From contig JBBPUQ010000002.1 in assembly GCA_038501195.1 (NCBI GenBank), forward strand, positions 1,798,001 to 1,862,000: DNA of 64,000 bases. The letters run 5' to 3'. The position numbers and the translations under genes are program-made. Positions 13,860-25,382 of the stretch are shown in pieces. The stretch comes from Nemania diffusa. Taxonomy: Eukaryota > Ascomycota > Sordariomycetes > Xylariales > Xylariaceae. Below the pieces are notes generated by a model. That model saw only the letters and a list, made by a program, of their open reading frames with translations. It was not told where the DNA came from and made no database searches. Every line of letters starts with the position of its first letter. Within the stretch, counting starts at the first letter, position 1.

Positions 13860-14799
13860 TTTAAAAAAAAAAAAAAAAAAGTTATATTTATAATAAGAAA
13901 AATAAAAAGTTAATATAAAATATATAATATATACATAATATATAAATAATACAAATATAATATAATATATAATAATATTAAAATAATATAAAATATTAAT
14001 AAATATAAAATAATATATAATAATATTTAAATAATATAAAATATTACAAATATAACAAAATATATAATAATATTTAAATAATATATAATATTATAAATAT
14101 AATATAAAATAATATAAATATTATATATATAATATAATATAATATATAACAATAGTTAAATAATATAAAATATTACAAATATAACAAAATATATAGTAAT
14201 ATTTAAATAATATATAATATTATATAAATAATGTCAAATATTACCAATTTAACAAAATATATAATAATATTTAAATAATATATAATATTATAAATATAAT
14301 ATAAAATAATGTAAATATTATATATATAATATAATATAATATATAACAATAGTTAAATAATATAAAATATAACAAATATAACAAAATATAAAATATTATA
14401 AATAATAAAAAATATAAAATATTATATATATAATATAACATAATATATAATAATATTTAAATAATAAAAGATATAACAAATATAATATAATATATAAATA
14501 ATATAAAATATTATAAATAATATATAATAATATTTAAATAATATAAAATAATATAAATATTATATATATAATATAATATAATATATAATAATATTTAAAT
14601 AATATAAAATATAACAAAAATAACATAATATATAAATAATATATAATAATATAAAATATATAAATAATATAAAATATTACAAATAATATAAAGTATATAA
14701 TATTATATAAATAATATAAAATAATGTAAATATTACATATATAATATAACATAATATATAATATTATATAATATATAAATAATATAAAATATTATAAAA
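13860..14799. repeat. AT minisatellite cluster, unit about 200 bp
   Basis: Composed of ATATAATATAAT-type words with a longer-range repeat. A segment starting AACAAAATATATAATAATATTTAAATAATA at about 14,050 recurs near 14,250, including the landmark AACAATAGTTAAATAATA. Shorter copies continue to about 14,790. The 72-codon minus-strand ORF here (14,534-14,752) encodes only Ile, Tyr, Leu and Phe runs and is a by-product of the repeat. Confidence 0.65.
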
Positions 14800-15058
<259 letters not shown>

Positions 15059-15084
15059 TTATATACTTTATAAGGTTTTTTAAT

Positions 15085-15168
15085 TTTCTCCGATTTTTTC
15101 TGATCTTTTCCGATTTTTTCCGATTTTTTCCGATTTTTTTCGATTTTTTCTGATTTTTTTTAATATAT
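15085..15168. repeat. 11-bp tandem repeat at the isochore edge
   Basis: Seven or so copies of CCGATTTTTT(T), with C/T variants such as TCTGATTTTTT. The CCG to CTG and TCG exchanges suggest light RIP-type wear. Confidence 0.8.
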
Positions 15169-15185
15169 ATAATTTTTTAAAAATT

Positions 15186-15330
15186 TATTATTAGTATTTA
15201 GTATTAGTATTAGTATACTAATACTAATTTAGTATAGTTAGTATTAGTATAAAAAAAAATTAGTTAGTTAGTATTAGTATAAGATCTCATTAGTTAGTAT
15301 TAGTATGGCCTCATACTAAACTAAACTAAC
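15186..15330. repeat. TAGTATTAGTAT direct and inverted repeats at the boundary
   Basis: TTAGTATTAGTAT occurs several times in direct and inverted form, ending with an imperfect palindrome, AGTATGGCCTCATACT (15,306-15,321). GC content rises sharply within the next 30 bases. It looks like the end of a transposon or a boundary satellite; no transposase goes with it. Confidence 0.6.
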
Positions 15331-15695
15331 TAATTTCCAACCCTGCGTTAGGCATTCGTCAACGGGGACTTTCACGGAAGCGTGCTAGTGCTGGCGCCGG
15401 ACTCGGCCGGGTCTACATTTACGACCGCCCCTCGGTGCACAGTTCCTCCTGGGCTCCTCCTGAGTCCCTCGTGGGGTTGAGATACAGTGCATGACGACTT
15501 GCCGGTGACTGACCCGAGCAGAAAAATAAAGCCCGCATTGGCGAATCACCAGCTCCTGTCCGCTCGACACCTCCAACCCGGGCCTCCGCACCTCGCGTTT
15601 ACAATATCCCCGCTGAGCAACCGTAGGAACTAGCTGCAGAGTATATAACGCGGGCACACGGCTGCGTGCTGCTATCTTGAGTCTAATTCGCCACC
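15331..15695 (+). other. Spacer and promoter region of the FAHD1-like gene
   Basis: First normal-GC DNA right of the AT block. A 90-codon ORF on the opposite strand (15,385-15,657) has no family features and overlaps the promoter, so it was not called. Confidence 0.5.
15642..15648 (+). promoter_or_regulatory. TATA-like element of the FAHD1-like gene
   Basis: TATATAA lies 48 bases before the ATG at 15,696, and the ATG itself stands in a good context (CCACCATGA). The only basis is motif and spacing. Confidence 0.4.
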
Positions 15696-16561
15696 ATGAA
15701 CGTCTTCCGCCGCGGCTACGCTATGGCTTCATCTTCAGCCTCCAGCCTTCGACAGGCTCGCAAGGTTGTGTGCATTGGACGCAACTATGCGTGAGTACAC
15801 CTGACCTGTCGTCAATCCACTCTCTACAGTGTTGGGGACCCATGTAGCTTGCTGACAGCATATTGTTCTAGCGACCATATCGCCGAGCTCAACAGCGCTC
15901 GGCCCAAGCAGCCCTTCTACTTCTTGAAGCCCACGACCTCTATCCTCCTCCCAGGGGAAGGCCCAGTTAAACGGCCTCAGGGTGTCGACCTCAGCTATGA
16001 GGTCGAACTCGCCTTGATTATCGGGAAGACTTTGAAGGACTTCCCCGTTGAGGATGAGGCTGGTGCCATTGACGCTATTGAGAGTAAGCACCCCGCCTCT
16101 CTCACGCTCTCGACGACTAATGTCTTCTTGTAGGTTATGCCCTGGGCATCGACATGACTGCTAGGAATGTGCAGTGGGAAGCTAAAAAGAAGGGGCTGCC
16201 TTGGTCCATCAACAAGGGATTTGACACCTTCTTGCCCATGAGCAACATCATTCCGAAATCGGCTATTCCCGATCCTCACTCTATCGAGTTGTATCTATCT
16301 GTCAACAACGAGGTCAGACAGAGCGACTCAACGAACCTTTTCCTCTTCCGGGTTCCTCAGATGTTGAGTGCCATTTCTCAGGTCATGACTCTAGAGAAGG
16401 GCGACATCGTCCTAACAGGCACCCCGAAAGGTGTCGGCCCTGTCCTTCCTGGAGAAGTCATGCGTGCTGGCATTAAAGTCAACGGCAAGGAAATTGAGGA
16501 ATCCAAGATCGAAGTTGCCGTTGAAGACTCGACAGGCGCATATGTATATGCTGAGACATAA
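15696..16561 (+). CDS. FAHD1-like fumarylacetoacetate hydrolase family protein
   Basis: Three exons, 15,696-15,790, 15,872-16,083 and 16,134-16,561, give a 244-residue protein. This is the normal length of the FAHD1 branch of the fumarylacetoacetate hydrolase fold, which in eukaryotes is a mitochondrial acylpyruvase and oxaloacetate decarboxylase. The metal-binding residues are present: E75 and E77 in SYEVELALIIGKT and D109 in GIDMTARNVQ. The Lys and Thr of LTGTPKGVGP near the end are also kept. The Arg- and Ser-rich, acid-free first 20 residues suggest a mitochondrial presequence. The gene converges with the chitinase gene, with 376 bases between the stops. The exact substrate cannot be read from sequence; fungal paralogues of this fold also act on other 2-oxo acids. 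Confidence 0.9.
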
Positions 16562-16937
16562 AGAGATCTATCTGAGAAGAATTACCTCACCTAGCTTTCG
16601 CGACATAGAGAATATTGATATTAGACCTGTTCATATACCACCAGAGCTTGGAACAATATATACCGACTTTTTCTTACTTTTTTTATCTAATGGGCCTGTA
16701 GCTGAGAAAAAAGCAATTCTAATACCTCACCCAGATCAAGGTGACACGTTCTCATTGCGCGCAGGAATCAACAATCAATCGCGGCCTCGAAAAATCTGGA
16801 GATAAATCGCGAATTTCTAGATATCCATTTGTATACACATTCTACCTACTCATAGCGCCAGACGAAGCCTTAAGATTTTCTCCCACCTATGTTTCATATA
16901 CAACCCGCCAAGCAAAGTCTACAGGGTATTCAAATCA
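16562..16937. other. Shared 3' region of two convergent genes
   Basis: 376 bases between the stop codons of the FAHD1-like gene (+) and the GH18 gene (-). It holds the 3' untranslated regions; no further gene seen. Confidence 0.5.
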
Positions 16938-18707
16938 TCAAGCCCCAGGCACCCCAAGCCGAATATTCCTATACTGGCTCGTCGGATAGTGCAAGTTATT
17001 CGGCGTGCGATCCATCCAATCCAGGTCGCGTGACATGGTCTTAACAAGACTCCCCCGACCCGTCCGGTCACCGCTCGCCTCCCAGAAGAACGCACCCCCC
17101 AGCCCCTTGTTGGCGATATAGCGCGCCTTGAACGCCGTGCTGCGGACGTCGTCGTACGAGATGAGCTCCCGCGTCTTCCGGTCGTAGCTGTACGTCGCCT
17201 TCGCCACGTCGTCGAAGTCCTCCCGCGCCCCCTTCTTCGGCAAGTCCTTGTAGTACCAGACGCCCGGCTGTGGGCCGCCCGTGCCGACGGACGTGTAGTT
17301 CTGTCCCAGGCCAGACGTCCCGTCGAAGGACCGCCCGTACAGCGGGAGGCCGACCACGATCTTCCGCCGGCTGATCCCCTGCGTCTCGTAGTATCGCACT
17401 GCGTCGTCTGTGTTGAGGGGCGTGGATGCTTCGTTGGCTTTGTTTGCGAATACGTTGGCTTGGTGCCCGCTTCTTGGGTTCCAAACCCCGGAGTAGTCGT
17501 ATGACATGAGGTGCCTAGTAGGAATGTTAGTACCACTAGTCCGTTTACACGGTGCGGCGACAGGTATATGGATACGAATTCTTGGAAAGGGGGGAAAGGC
17601 TCACCAAATGTCAACGTATCGATCCATCCGTGGCAGGTCCACGAACTTCCAGTTTGCTGCCCCTGCGGGGCTTGCGACCGTGACTAGGAACCGATAGTGC
17701 AGGTGATTATGAAACGAATATCGATCGAAGGCCTCGCGACACGCCGCGACGAGCTTGACGAGGCTGTCCCTTTCCACCTCATTCGTCGGGTACTCCCAGT
17801 CGATGTCGACGCCGTCCAAGCCCCAGTCCGTGACCAGCTTGACGGCGGATTTGGCGAAGGTCTGCCGGCGCATATCCGTCGACGTCGCGGCCGCGAACTT
17901 GGGCGAGAAATCCCCGCCGCCGACGGAGAGCAAGACCTTCAGGTGGCGGTTATACTTCTTGTGAACGTACAGTTGCTTCACGGCCCCGTAGGCGTTGCGG
18001 CCTGGTTCCCAGTGGGCGTCGTCGGAGTACTTCTGGGATAAGTCCGCTACTGGGTTTGCCGACAAGACCGTCCCGTTGGGTGCGATGTCTGCGAAGGCAT
18101 ACAGGACGTGGCTTATGTCGTCCACGGGGAGGTCCTGAGGTATGTAGTTCTCTTGGGCAATTCCCCTGCATATGCATGTCAGTGAGTGACCACGTGCCAT
18201 TAGAGATTATACGCACCAGTTTGTGAAATATACGGCGTTCCTATACCCTTTGAAGGGACCGGAAGGCGGAGGCGGCGGTGGTGGTAGCCCCCCAATACTT
18301 GTAGGTGTCGGCAACCCAGTGCTCGTGGAAACGGAACTCCCACTGGTGATGGTACTGTTACTCCAACTCGTAGGAGTGACGCTCACACTTGTTATAGTTG
18401 TTGAAGATATCGTCGTGACGATTTCGGAACTGCTTGTAGGGACTGGTGATGTACTCGTCGGGGTACTGGTAACCCCAGTAGTTCCTGTACTTGAACTAGT
18501 CGACGTTCCAACTATTGTCGAGGACGATGATGTGAGGACACATGAATCGCCCACGTGGCTGCTTGTGACATTTGGCGCAAAGGCGTAGATTGTCGTGGGT
18601 AGGTATACCGTTGTCGTTGCGAGAGCACACTCTCCTGAGCTCTCGATTGCAGATACGACCCCGACAAAAAGGCTATGGGCAAGAGCCCAAGAGCGGCCTC
18701 TAGCCAT
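16938..18707 (-). CDS. GH18 chitinase with N-terminal Ser/Thr-rich region
   Basis: Three exons, 18,217-18,707, 17,605-18,165 and 16,938-17,514, encode 542 residues. It should hydrolyse beta-1,4-N-acetylglucosamine chains by the substrate-assisted GH18 mechanism. The DxxDxDxE motif is intact (DGVDIDWEYP, acid E288), preceded by the LKVLLSVGGG strand. MSYDYSG and GGAFFWEASGD match later barrel strands. Residues 1-30 look like a signal peptide. Residues about 59-135 are very rich in Ser and Thr, followed by seven prolines at 142-148 and the barrel from about 152. The low-complexity region precedes the catalytic domain; in many fungal chitinases it follows it. Splice joins restore NW|GIAQENY and DIW|HLMSYDY, both expected. 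No LysM or chitin-binding module is visible. Confidence 0.92.
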
Positions 18708-20682
18708 ATTGGATTTCTATCCCTTCCTCTGCTATATTCTTCACGCTTGAATTTTGACGACCAGTTCCGAAGGATTATCAGGTTCTCACGCTACGTACAA
18801 GGGTAGCTCTATGGACTCTTCGAAGACCGTCTGCGAGCCCCGTCAAACCGCAATACTTCGCCGCCATATCTAGTATACCAAAGAGCCCTACTTGTATATA
18901 TATATAGACTATAACCCGCTGACGCGTACACTAGCTCGGTCTCATGTTAACGGGTAGGATAACTCGAATGACGCGGTTGCTCATTAATATGGCCTCACGG
19001 GCTCGAGAACAAGTCTTCACTCCGCAAGCAATATATCATGCAGGCATTCCATTAGCCTGTGCAGAGTAACGTACAAGTTCAGCACAGGGCTACAGTGAGG
19101 GATGCAACTCTAACTTCCCCGAATCGTCACATATATGCCAGGCATCCATGCACGATTAGCAAAGACTGCGCAGTGAGGAACGAAAGGCGGGACGAATAAA
19201 TCAATATTAGCGAGTTGTAAGTCGATCACAGCTCCTTTTTCGGGAAAATAGACAGGCAGTAAGGAGCTTTACGCTGGTTGGTCCACAGCCAAACACTCCT
19301 GGGCTGGATGTAGATCTGTCAGGGGTATGCCTAGATCTAGCCCAAACGGTCGCTAACAGTGCCGGGGAAGCTCAGTGATCGGAAAGGCTTGGCGATGCCG
19401 TTTGAGCCACTCATATAGGTTTGTTTGATCTGGTGAATAATGAATATTGAATCGTGCTGTTTTGACGTGTCGACTATCGGCCTAGACCATACTATGCATG
19501 TCCCACGAGCCACCTGCTGCGTACTACAATACAAACCGGTGCATTTGGAGTTCGAGGAAGATATTTTCCTAAAGAATGTAACATAATGCGTGCTATATTT
19601 ATGCAACGTTTGCTCGAGGCCCACTGGAGTCGAAATTCGCCGAGGAGTTGGGGTAGAGATACAAGGTTAAGCAGAGTCTTGGAAATTCTCCCTATAGGTC
19701 AAAAGTGTAAGGGACCCGATTGGTCCGTTGTATTTAATTACGTCTATTCATAAATACCTAATACTATGTAGTTGCTGAGTCATATAGTAGTTTCACCTAC
19801 CTATCGCAAAGTCCTGGGATTGCCTGGGATCACAAGGTATTATGAGATATAGCCGGGCGTGGCCAAGCGGATATAGGTATGAAAGAGCTTTCATTGGCCT
19901 TGAAACCTGGTATTGGTAAAACAGCAGGTAATGAAGTGATGAATTATTAGGTGACTAAGGATCTCATGTTCGTAAGAGCAAATATAAATACCATTTCTCT
20001 CAACACGATTTACATTTATAATAATAAGCTAGCACCGGTATAGAGTTTAAATAAGCTTTAACTCACAAGCACTTCCTATAGCATATTTAATCCCCCCATT
20101 TTGCCCTGAATCTCATTCATGGTGGCTACAAAGTTGAGATTTATTTCAAGAACAATATTGAAGCTCTTAGTGCCAACCTAATCTACCTCGCAGAGTACAG
20201 ATCGCGGCCTCTTTGCCAGCCAAACACACAATATGTAGAAGATATATCTTTACCTGCAGAATGTATCATCTTTCGTTTTTGTATGGTGCAGTCTGAGAAT
20301 GGTCGAGGTTTGGTAAGAAGAGGCCGAGAATAAGCTGATGTTAATGGTACCCTGGAGCCTAGAGGAGGGGTCATCACTGCGCCAGCCCTCAGATAGTCAC
20401 CGCGGCCTGAAGCTGCTTTTGGCCCCCAATCGAAAGTAGATGCTAGCTGACCCGATCGGCTCGATACCTGCCGCTCCTACAAATCGTCTGAAAACACTCG
20501 ACATTATGTTCAAGTTGTAATATGATATTTTCGTTCATTGCACCTCGTTTCTAAACACGACACTACGATCCAACCCCCATCTCATTGGCTACAGAACCAC
20601 GAGCTGAGACTGTATTGCGCGAATCCTTGTGGCCTGGGCTTATCATTACCGACCGAGAAGGCGAGGCAGTTGACTCGGAAGT
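18708..20682. other. Intergenic spacer, chitinase to HET gene
   Basis: Nearly 2 kb upstream of both the divergent chitinase and HET genes. The only structure noted is an orphan tRNA A-box-like motif at 19,860-19,870. Minus-strand ORFs at 19,337-19,624 and 20,183-20,377 show no domain or splice partners. Confidence 0.4.
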
Positions 20683-21955
20683 ATGTGGCTGATCAACGTC
20701 AAATCGATGAAGCTCGAGGAATTCACGCCCCCCCATTTACCAACCTATGCAATCTTGTCTCATACCTGGGAGGACGATGAAGTCACGTTCCAGGAATTTG
20801 GCAATCTAAAGTCAGCTAAGAAGAGAGCTGGGTTTGTGAAGATAAAAAAGACCTGCGAATTAGCTGCGGCTAAGGATATTCCATATGCCTGGGTCGACAC
20901 GTGCTGCATTGATAAGTCGTCTAGTGCTGAGCTCTCAGAGGCTATTAACTCCATGTTTGACTGGTACAAGCTATCCGCCGTTTGTTTTGCCTACCTATCG
21001 GACCTTAAGACGGATGCTTCTAAAACCCCAACCACTCTCTGGCGTGACGAAGAGCAGCAGCTCGTATGCCGCTGGTTCCAGCGGGGATGGACACTCCAGG
21101 AGCTTCTGGCCCCTGCCAAGCTAGAGTTCTATGATAGTGCGTGGCAACTTAAAGGCCTCAAAACAGACTGGTGGGTGGTGCGGCAGCTATTGAGTATGAC
21201 AGGTATTCGCAGCGAGAAGGTCTTTCAGAATAGTTATGCCATCCGGGAGATTGCGGTGGGAGAGAGAATGTCTTGGGCTTCGAACCGACAGACTAAAAGA
21301 ATTGAGGATCTCGCATACTGCCTGCTTGGCATTTTTCAAGGCACGTTTTCCTATTCGTGTTGCCCTGAGGTCACACTAAATGATAGGCACAGTGAATATG
21401 CCCATGTTATATGGGGAGGGCACGCGCGCATTTCAGCGCTTACAGGAGGAGATCATGAGAAATAGCGCTGACATGTCGCTATTTTGCTGGAAGGCGGGAT
21501 TGGGAGGACAGAAATATCGTGGCCTCCTAGCACGCTCTCCCGTTGAGTTTGCGTCATACTATGACACGTTTCGACAATCTCAGAATCGTTGGAACACGGC
21601 CGAGCCGGAGAAGGAATTCGTGGTAACTAATAAAGGCATACGCATAGAAGCCGATCTTGGGGAGTTTGTCCATACAAACGGCATAATAACCGCCCTGCGA
21701 TGTACCCTGCCCCCGGATGACCATGTCGTTTTCATCCCATTAAGGCATTACCGCGAGAGTATCTACGTGCGGCAAACCCCGGACTCGATAATGATAGTCG
21801 ATCTAGTTGGAACTCAGATGAAGACAATATACATTGCTAAAGATATTGACAGCGAGGCCAGCAAAGCGCTAGCCGAGCGCATGGATTCAATGAACATTTT
21901 CGACCGTAATCCTCTGCCACCGGCTTTCCGGTACGGTTCCGACTCGAATAGGTGA
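20683..21955 (+). CDS. HET-domain protein (heterokaryon incompatibility type)
   Basis: Two exons, 20,683-21,340 and 21,393-21,955, give 406 residues. HET domains act in fungal nonself recognition and can trigger cell death on fusion; the partner here is unknown. The conserved blocks are in order: MWLINVKSMKLEEF start, YAILSHTWEDDEVTFQEF, YAWVDTCCIDKSSSAELSEAINSMF, CFAYLSDL, WFQRGWTLQELLAP, IEDLAYCLLGIF and VNMPMLYGEG. The intron (21,341-21,392, 52 nt) starts with GC instead of GT; removing it joins LLGIFQ to VNMPMLYGEG exactly. Without it the frame breaks. The C-terminal half lacks ankyrin, WD or NACHT repeats, so this is a short stand-alone HET protein. If the GC donor is not used, the gene would be a frameshifted relic. 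Confidence 0.88.
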
Positions 21956-22917
21956 AAGCATGGCCTACGTAATGGTGGGAATCTCGTTCCGAGTACCTTT
22001 AGCTCACAACCGGTAAGTTCAGCGCTTGCATCGCCGTTTACCAACTAACCCACGAAGACGAAGGAGTCGGCAAGTTCGCAGCTATCTGCTAAAGAAATGC
22101 GTCAATGGTTCAACCGCTGGATTATGCCTTAGTACCCATGCAGGAGGCTAAGCGTATATTCTAAAGATTAGAAAGAGACATAAGGGGCCATGTGGCATGT
22201 TACACGATGAGGACTTTTTATTATCGCCGGGCAATATATAGTAGAAGTCAAGTTTGGGAGTGCGGCGCGTAACTTATACATCTCCAAGTGCTCGCCGAGT
22301 TACGAGTAACATTTAAGTTCCCTCTACATATGGCTCACAAGCACGGGCAATTGTTCCCTCTCTAAAAGGAGCTATCGCGCACCTCTCAAGAGAACCAACG
22401 AAGCCCATCTGCCGCTGAGGGCAAAAGGCGCTTAGACTAGAGGATTTTGAATTACTGTTGTCTTAAGAACGGACGGCAACAGCACTAAAACAGAGCAAAC
22501 CAGCCAAATCACGGTGGCTAGCGTATTCTGTATATTTTCGAACTTTCCTTTAGACGCATACAATACACGCATTTTTTATAGAATAGGAGTGTTTGTTCCT
22601 TGCTGTTATATTAGCTTCTTCAGCACATCCCAATTTTAACAGCGGTCCGAGGTGGAGAAGATCCTTCGCTCCAATAAATAAAATAAGTTGTACCTACCTA
22701 GGCTCACAGCTCGACCAGGGGGCTTGTTGGGCTTACCTCCATTACTACAGTTACAGCACTTACATATCTGGTTAGGTACATGCTCAGTAAATAAACATTG
22801 GCGCTGACCAGCATCGATGACCGTGTTCTCTTAGAATACAAGAAGCGACCTAAATAACTGCAAAGCACGAAAGACTATCCGAGCAATGAAAGCCACAATC
22901 GCACATAGATTCTGACG
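21956..22917. other. Intergenic spacer
   Basis: About 960 bases between two same-strand genes. No gene or repeat recognised; a short non-ATG ORF at 22,593-22,775 has no support. Confidence 0.4.
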
Positions 22918-24592
22918 ATGACACCACATTCATTTCATTTATTCACATCCCTCCCACTTGAACTTCGCTGGATGATATATCTGGCGGCTATATCGCCTCG
23001 CTTCGTTCACATCAAGGAAGATCACGAAGACCGGGATGACTTCTTCGAGAGGATTAGAACGAATCCTGTCCAATTGAAGATTCACCCTTCTATACCATAT
23101 TTCGCGCATAATTGGCGGAGCAGGCTTAACTTATATTCCCGCCAGTTGACATTGGAAGTATTCGGGATACACTGTCCTCCTACAAGACATCAGCCAGTGA
23201 GTTACCTCTGGAGTCATTTTCTTCCCCTTCTGATAACTTGAGAGCTCCCGAAATGTCTCAAGGGTATGTTTCGGGAGCATGTTTGGGGAGTTGTAGAACT
23301 GCGTAAAAGAGTAATTACTGACTCTAGCGGTTATAGTGGGAGTCGACTGAACAGGTGCCGGATATCTCTCACCACCTTTTAGCCAATACTCCCGGTATGG
23401 CATGGGAAATTGTGCGTAAGGGGTCGTTCTATAGCACTGCGCCGATACCAGCTCTGTTACATGTGTCGAGGGAGTCTCGACATGCTCTTATAAATGCTGG
23501 CTACGAGCTCGCATTTCGGACACGGACCTGCGGCCCGCGTACAGTGAGTGATCAGATCCCCTTGGCGATTTTCTTTCTCTTGCCATTTACAGAGGACAAC
23601 GGATTGTTCAAGCTCGACTGTACCTTAGAAGCTTTCGAACGCTTTTGGCGTATACTTGAGATGGCGATTACTAATGTCGATTTCTATAGTGGTTTAACTT
23701 CAAAATCGATGTACTATACCTAGAGTGTTTCCCTATCAATGATTGGGATGTCGGTCGTTTCCATTTCATGTTGAGCGGGAATGAGCGCTGGGATGTTGGA
23801 CAATTCGAGCCTCAGGATATGAAGAGGGTCAGGAAACTCGCTCTCCAATCAGCAGCCACAGTTGTGGCTCCCGGAAATGAAAATGGCGTGCAAGATGTGT
23901 CCAGCGTATTAGCCCTCTTCACCGGCGTAGAAGAACTATTCCTTGAGGAACAGGCTCTAAATAAATCCCGCAACTTCCCTAGAAGAAGGAGCCGACGGAG
24001 GGAACAGGAACGGTTCTGGACCTATATGCCGCCGGATGAAGTGGACATTCTATCGAGCACATTTGAGCGCGAGGACATAGTCTGTTCTACGGGCTATAGG
24101 CATCTAGCTCTGAAGAATTACAAAGCAGAGAATATGGGACATGGGAGTCGATTCTTTACTGACGTGGCCCGCAAATTCGAGGAACAATTGACGTCGAGAC
24201 AAGACGAGCTCATAAGTCGCGAATGGTTAGCGCCGTGGAAGATCCCGAAGGTCAGGATCGTGTATATCACCTACCCATGGACGTGCAGAAAGGTTCTCAG
24301 GTGGCGATGGAGAGCATGGGATCGTTTCCATGAGCAGGTGGAAGAGAATGCACGAGCTCGGGCGCATGAAGAGGCGCTCCGTTCCATTGATGTCCCTCCC
24401 AGGCACTTCTTCCACTGCGACTCCCGGCCACTATCCCCGTATAGCGAGCAGTTCCAGGACGACGAGGAAGAGTACCGAGACCGTATGTATATGGATGTAT
24501 GGGATTACTATGATGTGTCAGACAGAGAACACGCAGAAGGCGGGTGGGTCTTGCGTCACGGTGTTGAAATACCTGAGCCACAAGCTCGCTAG
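22918..24592 (+). CDS. 2EXR-domain protein of unknown function
   Basis: Three exons, 22,918-23,196, 23,355-23,543 and 23,690-24,592, encode 456 residues. The start FHLFTSLPLELRWMIYLAAISPR fits the fungal 2EXR motif (F-x-x-F-x-x-LP-x-ELR-x-x-IW). The PALLHVSRESRHALINAGYELAF block and the FNFKIDVLYL strand that follow it in this family are also present. The second intron was chosen because TATAG|TGG restores RT|WFNFKIDVLYLECF. A long charged C-terminal part (ERFWTYMPPDEVDIL; HEQVEENARARAHEEAL) has no recognised domain. 2EXR proteins are greatly expanded in filamentous fungi and their function is unknown. Confidence 0.8.
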
Positions 24593-25382
24593 CTCGACTA
24601 ATATGGTGGTGGTGTCTAAGTTCAAGAACTGTGAAAATCTAACAAGTTCTTTCGTCAGATACTCATCTCAACTTCTTTTAAATGCTGGTTTTATTGTATC
24701 TAGACTACTGAACAGTTGCTACATATTTTAATTTTAGGGCGAGGATAGGTTACTGATACTGTACGAGATTTTTCAATAAAAATTATATGTTGATAAACCA
24801 GCACCGAGTACCTTAACACTGCTTGTTTAGATGCTGTTTATGCTTAGGTACCTAGACTCCGTGAGCTAAAAGTAACTCGTCCTTTCTGAAGCATTAATTC
24901 CTGTTACCTATCTGTTACTTGGATAGTGGACCTAGCCGTAAAAGCTACTATCCTATTCTGTAGTTGGGGGTACTAGGCCCTCCTTTTCCTCTACAGACTT
25001 GGCGGTCGCGGTAATCTCCGGTTAATTGAGCTATAACTTTTCCTCCAGTTTCACATGGCGCGACGCGACAGAAGTAGAGCTCGAGAGGCTTGAGCACATT
25101 TTGGCCCAGCTACTAAACTGTAATTTACAGGATCTCTTAGCCTTTGTTGTGTTGCGTTCTACCGCCCGGGATATCACCATCTCGCACTTGACAGTACTAG
25201 CTGACATGTATTCAGTAACTACCTGCTTCAGGCGTATTACGGTAGAAGAGGAAGAGGCTGGAACTCCGGTTTAGTAAGCTATTGATATATCAGAGGGAGA
25301 GATCAAATGTTCTATGGCAAGTCTAGGGCCGAGCTGGAAGAATTACACTGAAATCCAGCTCTGTCTGTTCACACACTATCTC
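24593..25382. other. Intergenic spacer between convergent genes
   Basis: Contains one partial palindrome, TAGGTACCTA (24,845-24,854). An 82-codon open stretch at 25,026-25,274 has a coding-like residue mix but no ATG near its start. Confidence 0.4.

Noticed and set aside
14534..14752. 72-codon Ile/Tyr/Leu-rich minus ORF that mimics a membrane protein
   Set aside because: It is the translation of the AT minisatellite and has no other feature.
15385..15657. 90-codon minus ORF in the FAHD1 promoter
   Set aside because: No domain, and it overlaps the likely TATA element and leader of the plus-strand gene.
17068..17484. Long alternative-frame ORFs under the chitinase, CNS1 and IDH1 exons
   Set aside because: They are shadows of high-GC coding exons.
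25026..25274. Coding-like 82-codon stretch (ELERLEHILAQLLNCNLQDL)
   Set aside because: No ATG near the start, no splice partner and no recognised family; it may be a relic but is not supportable.
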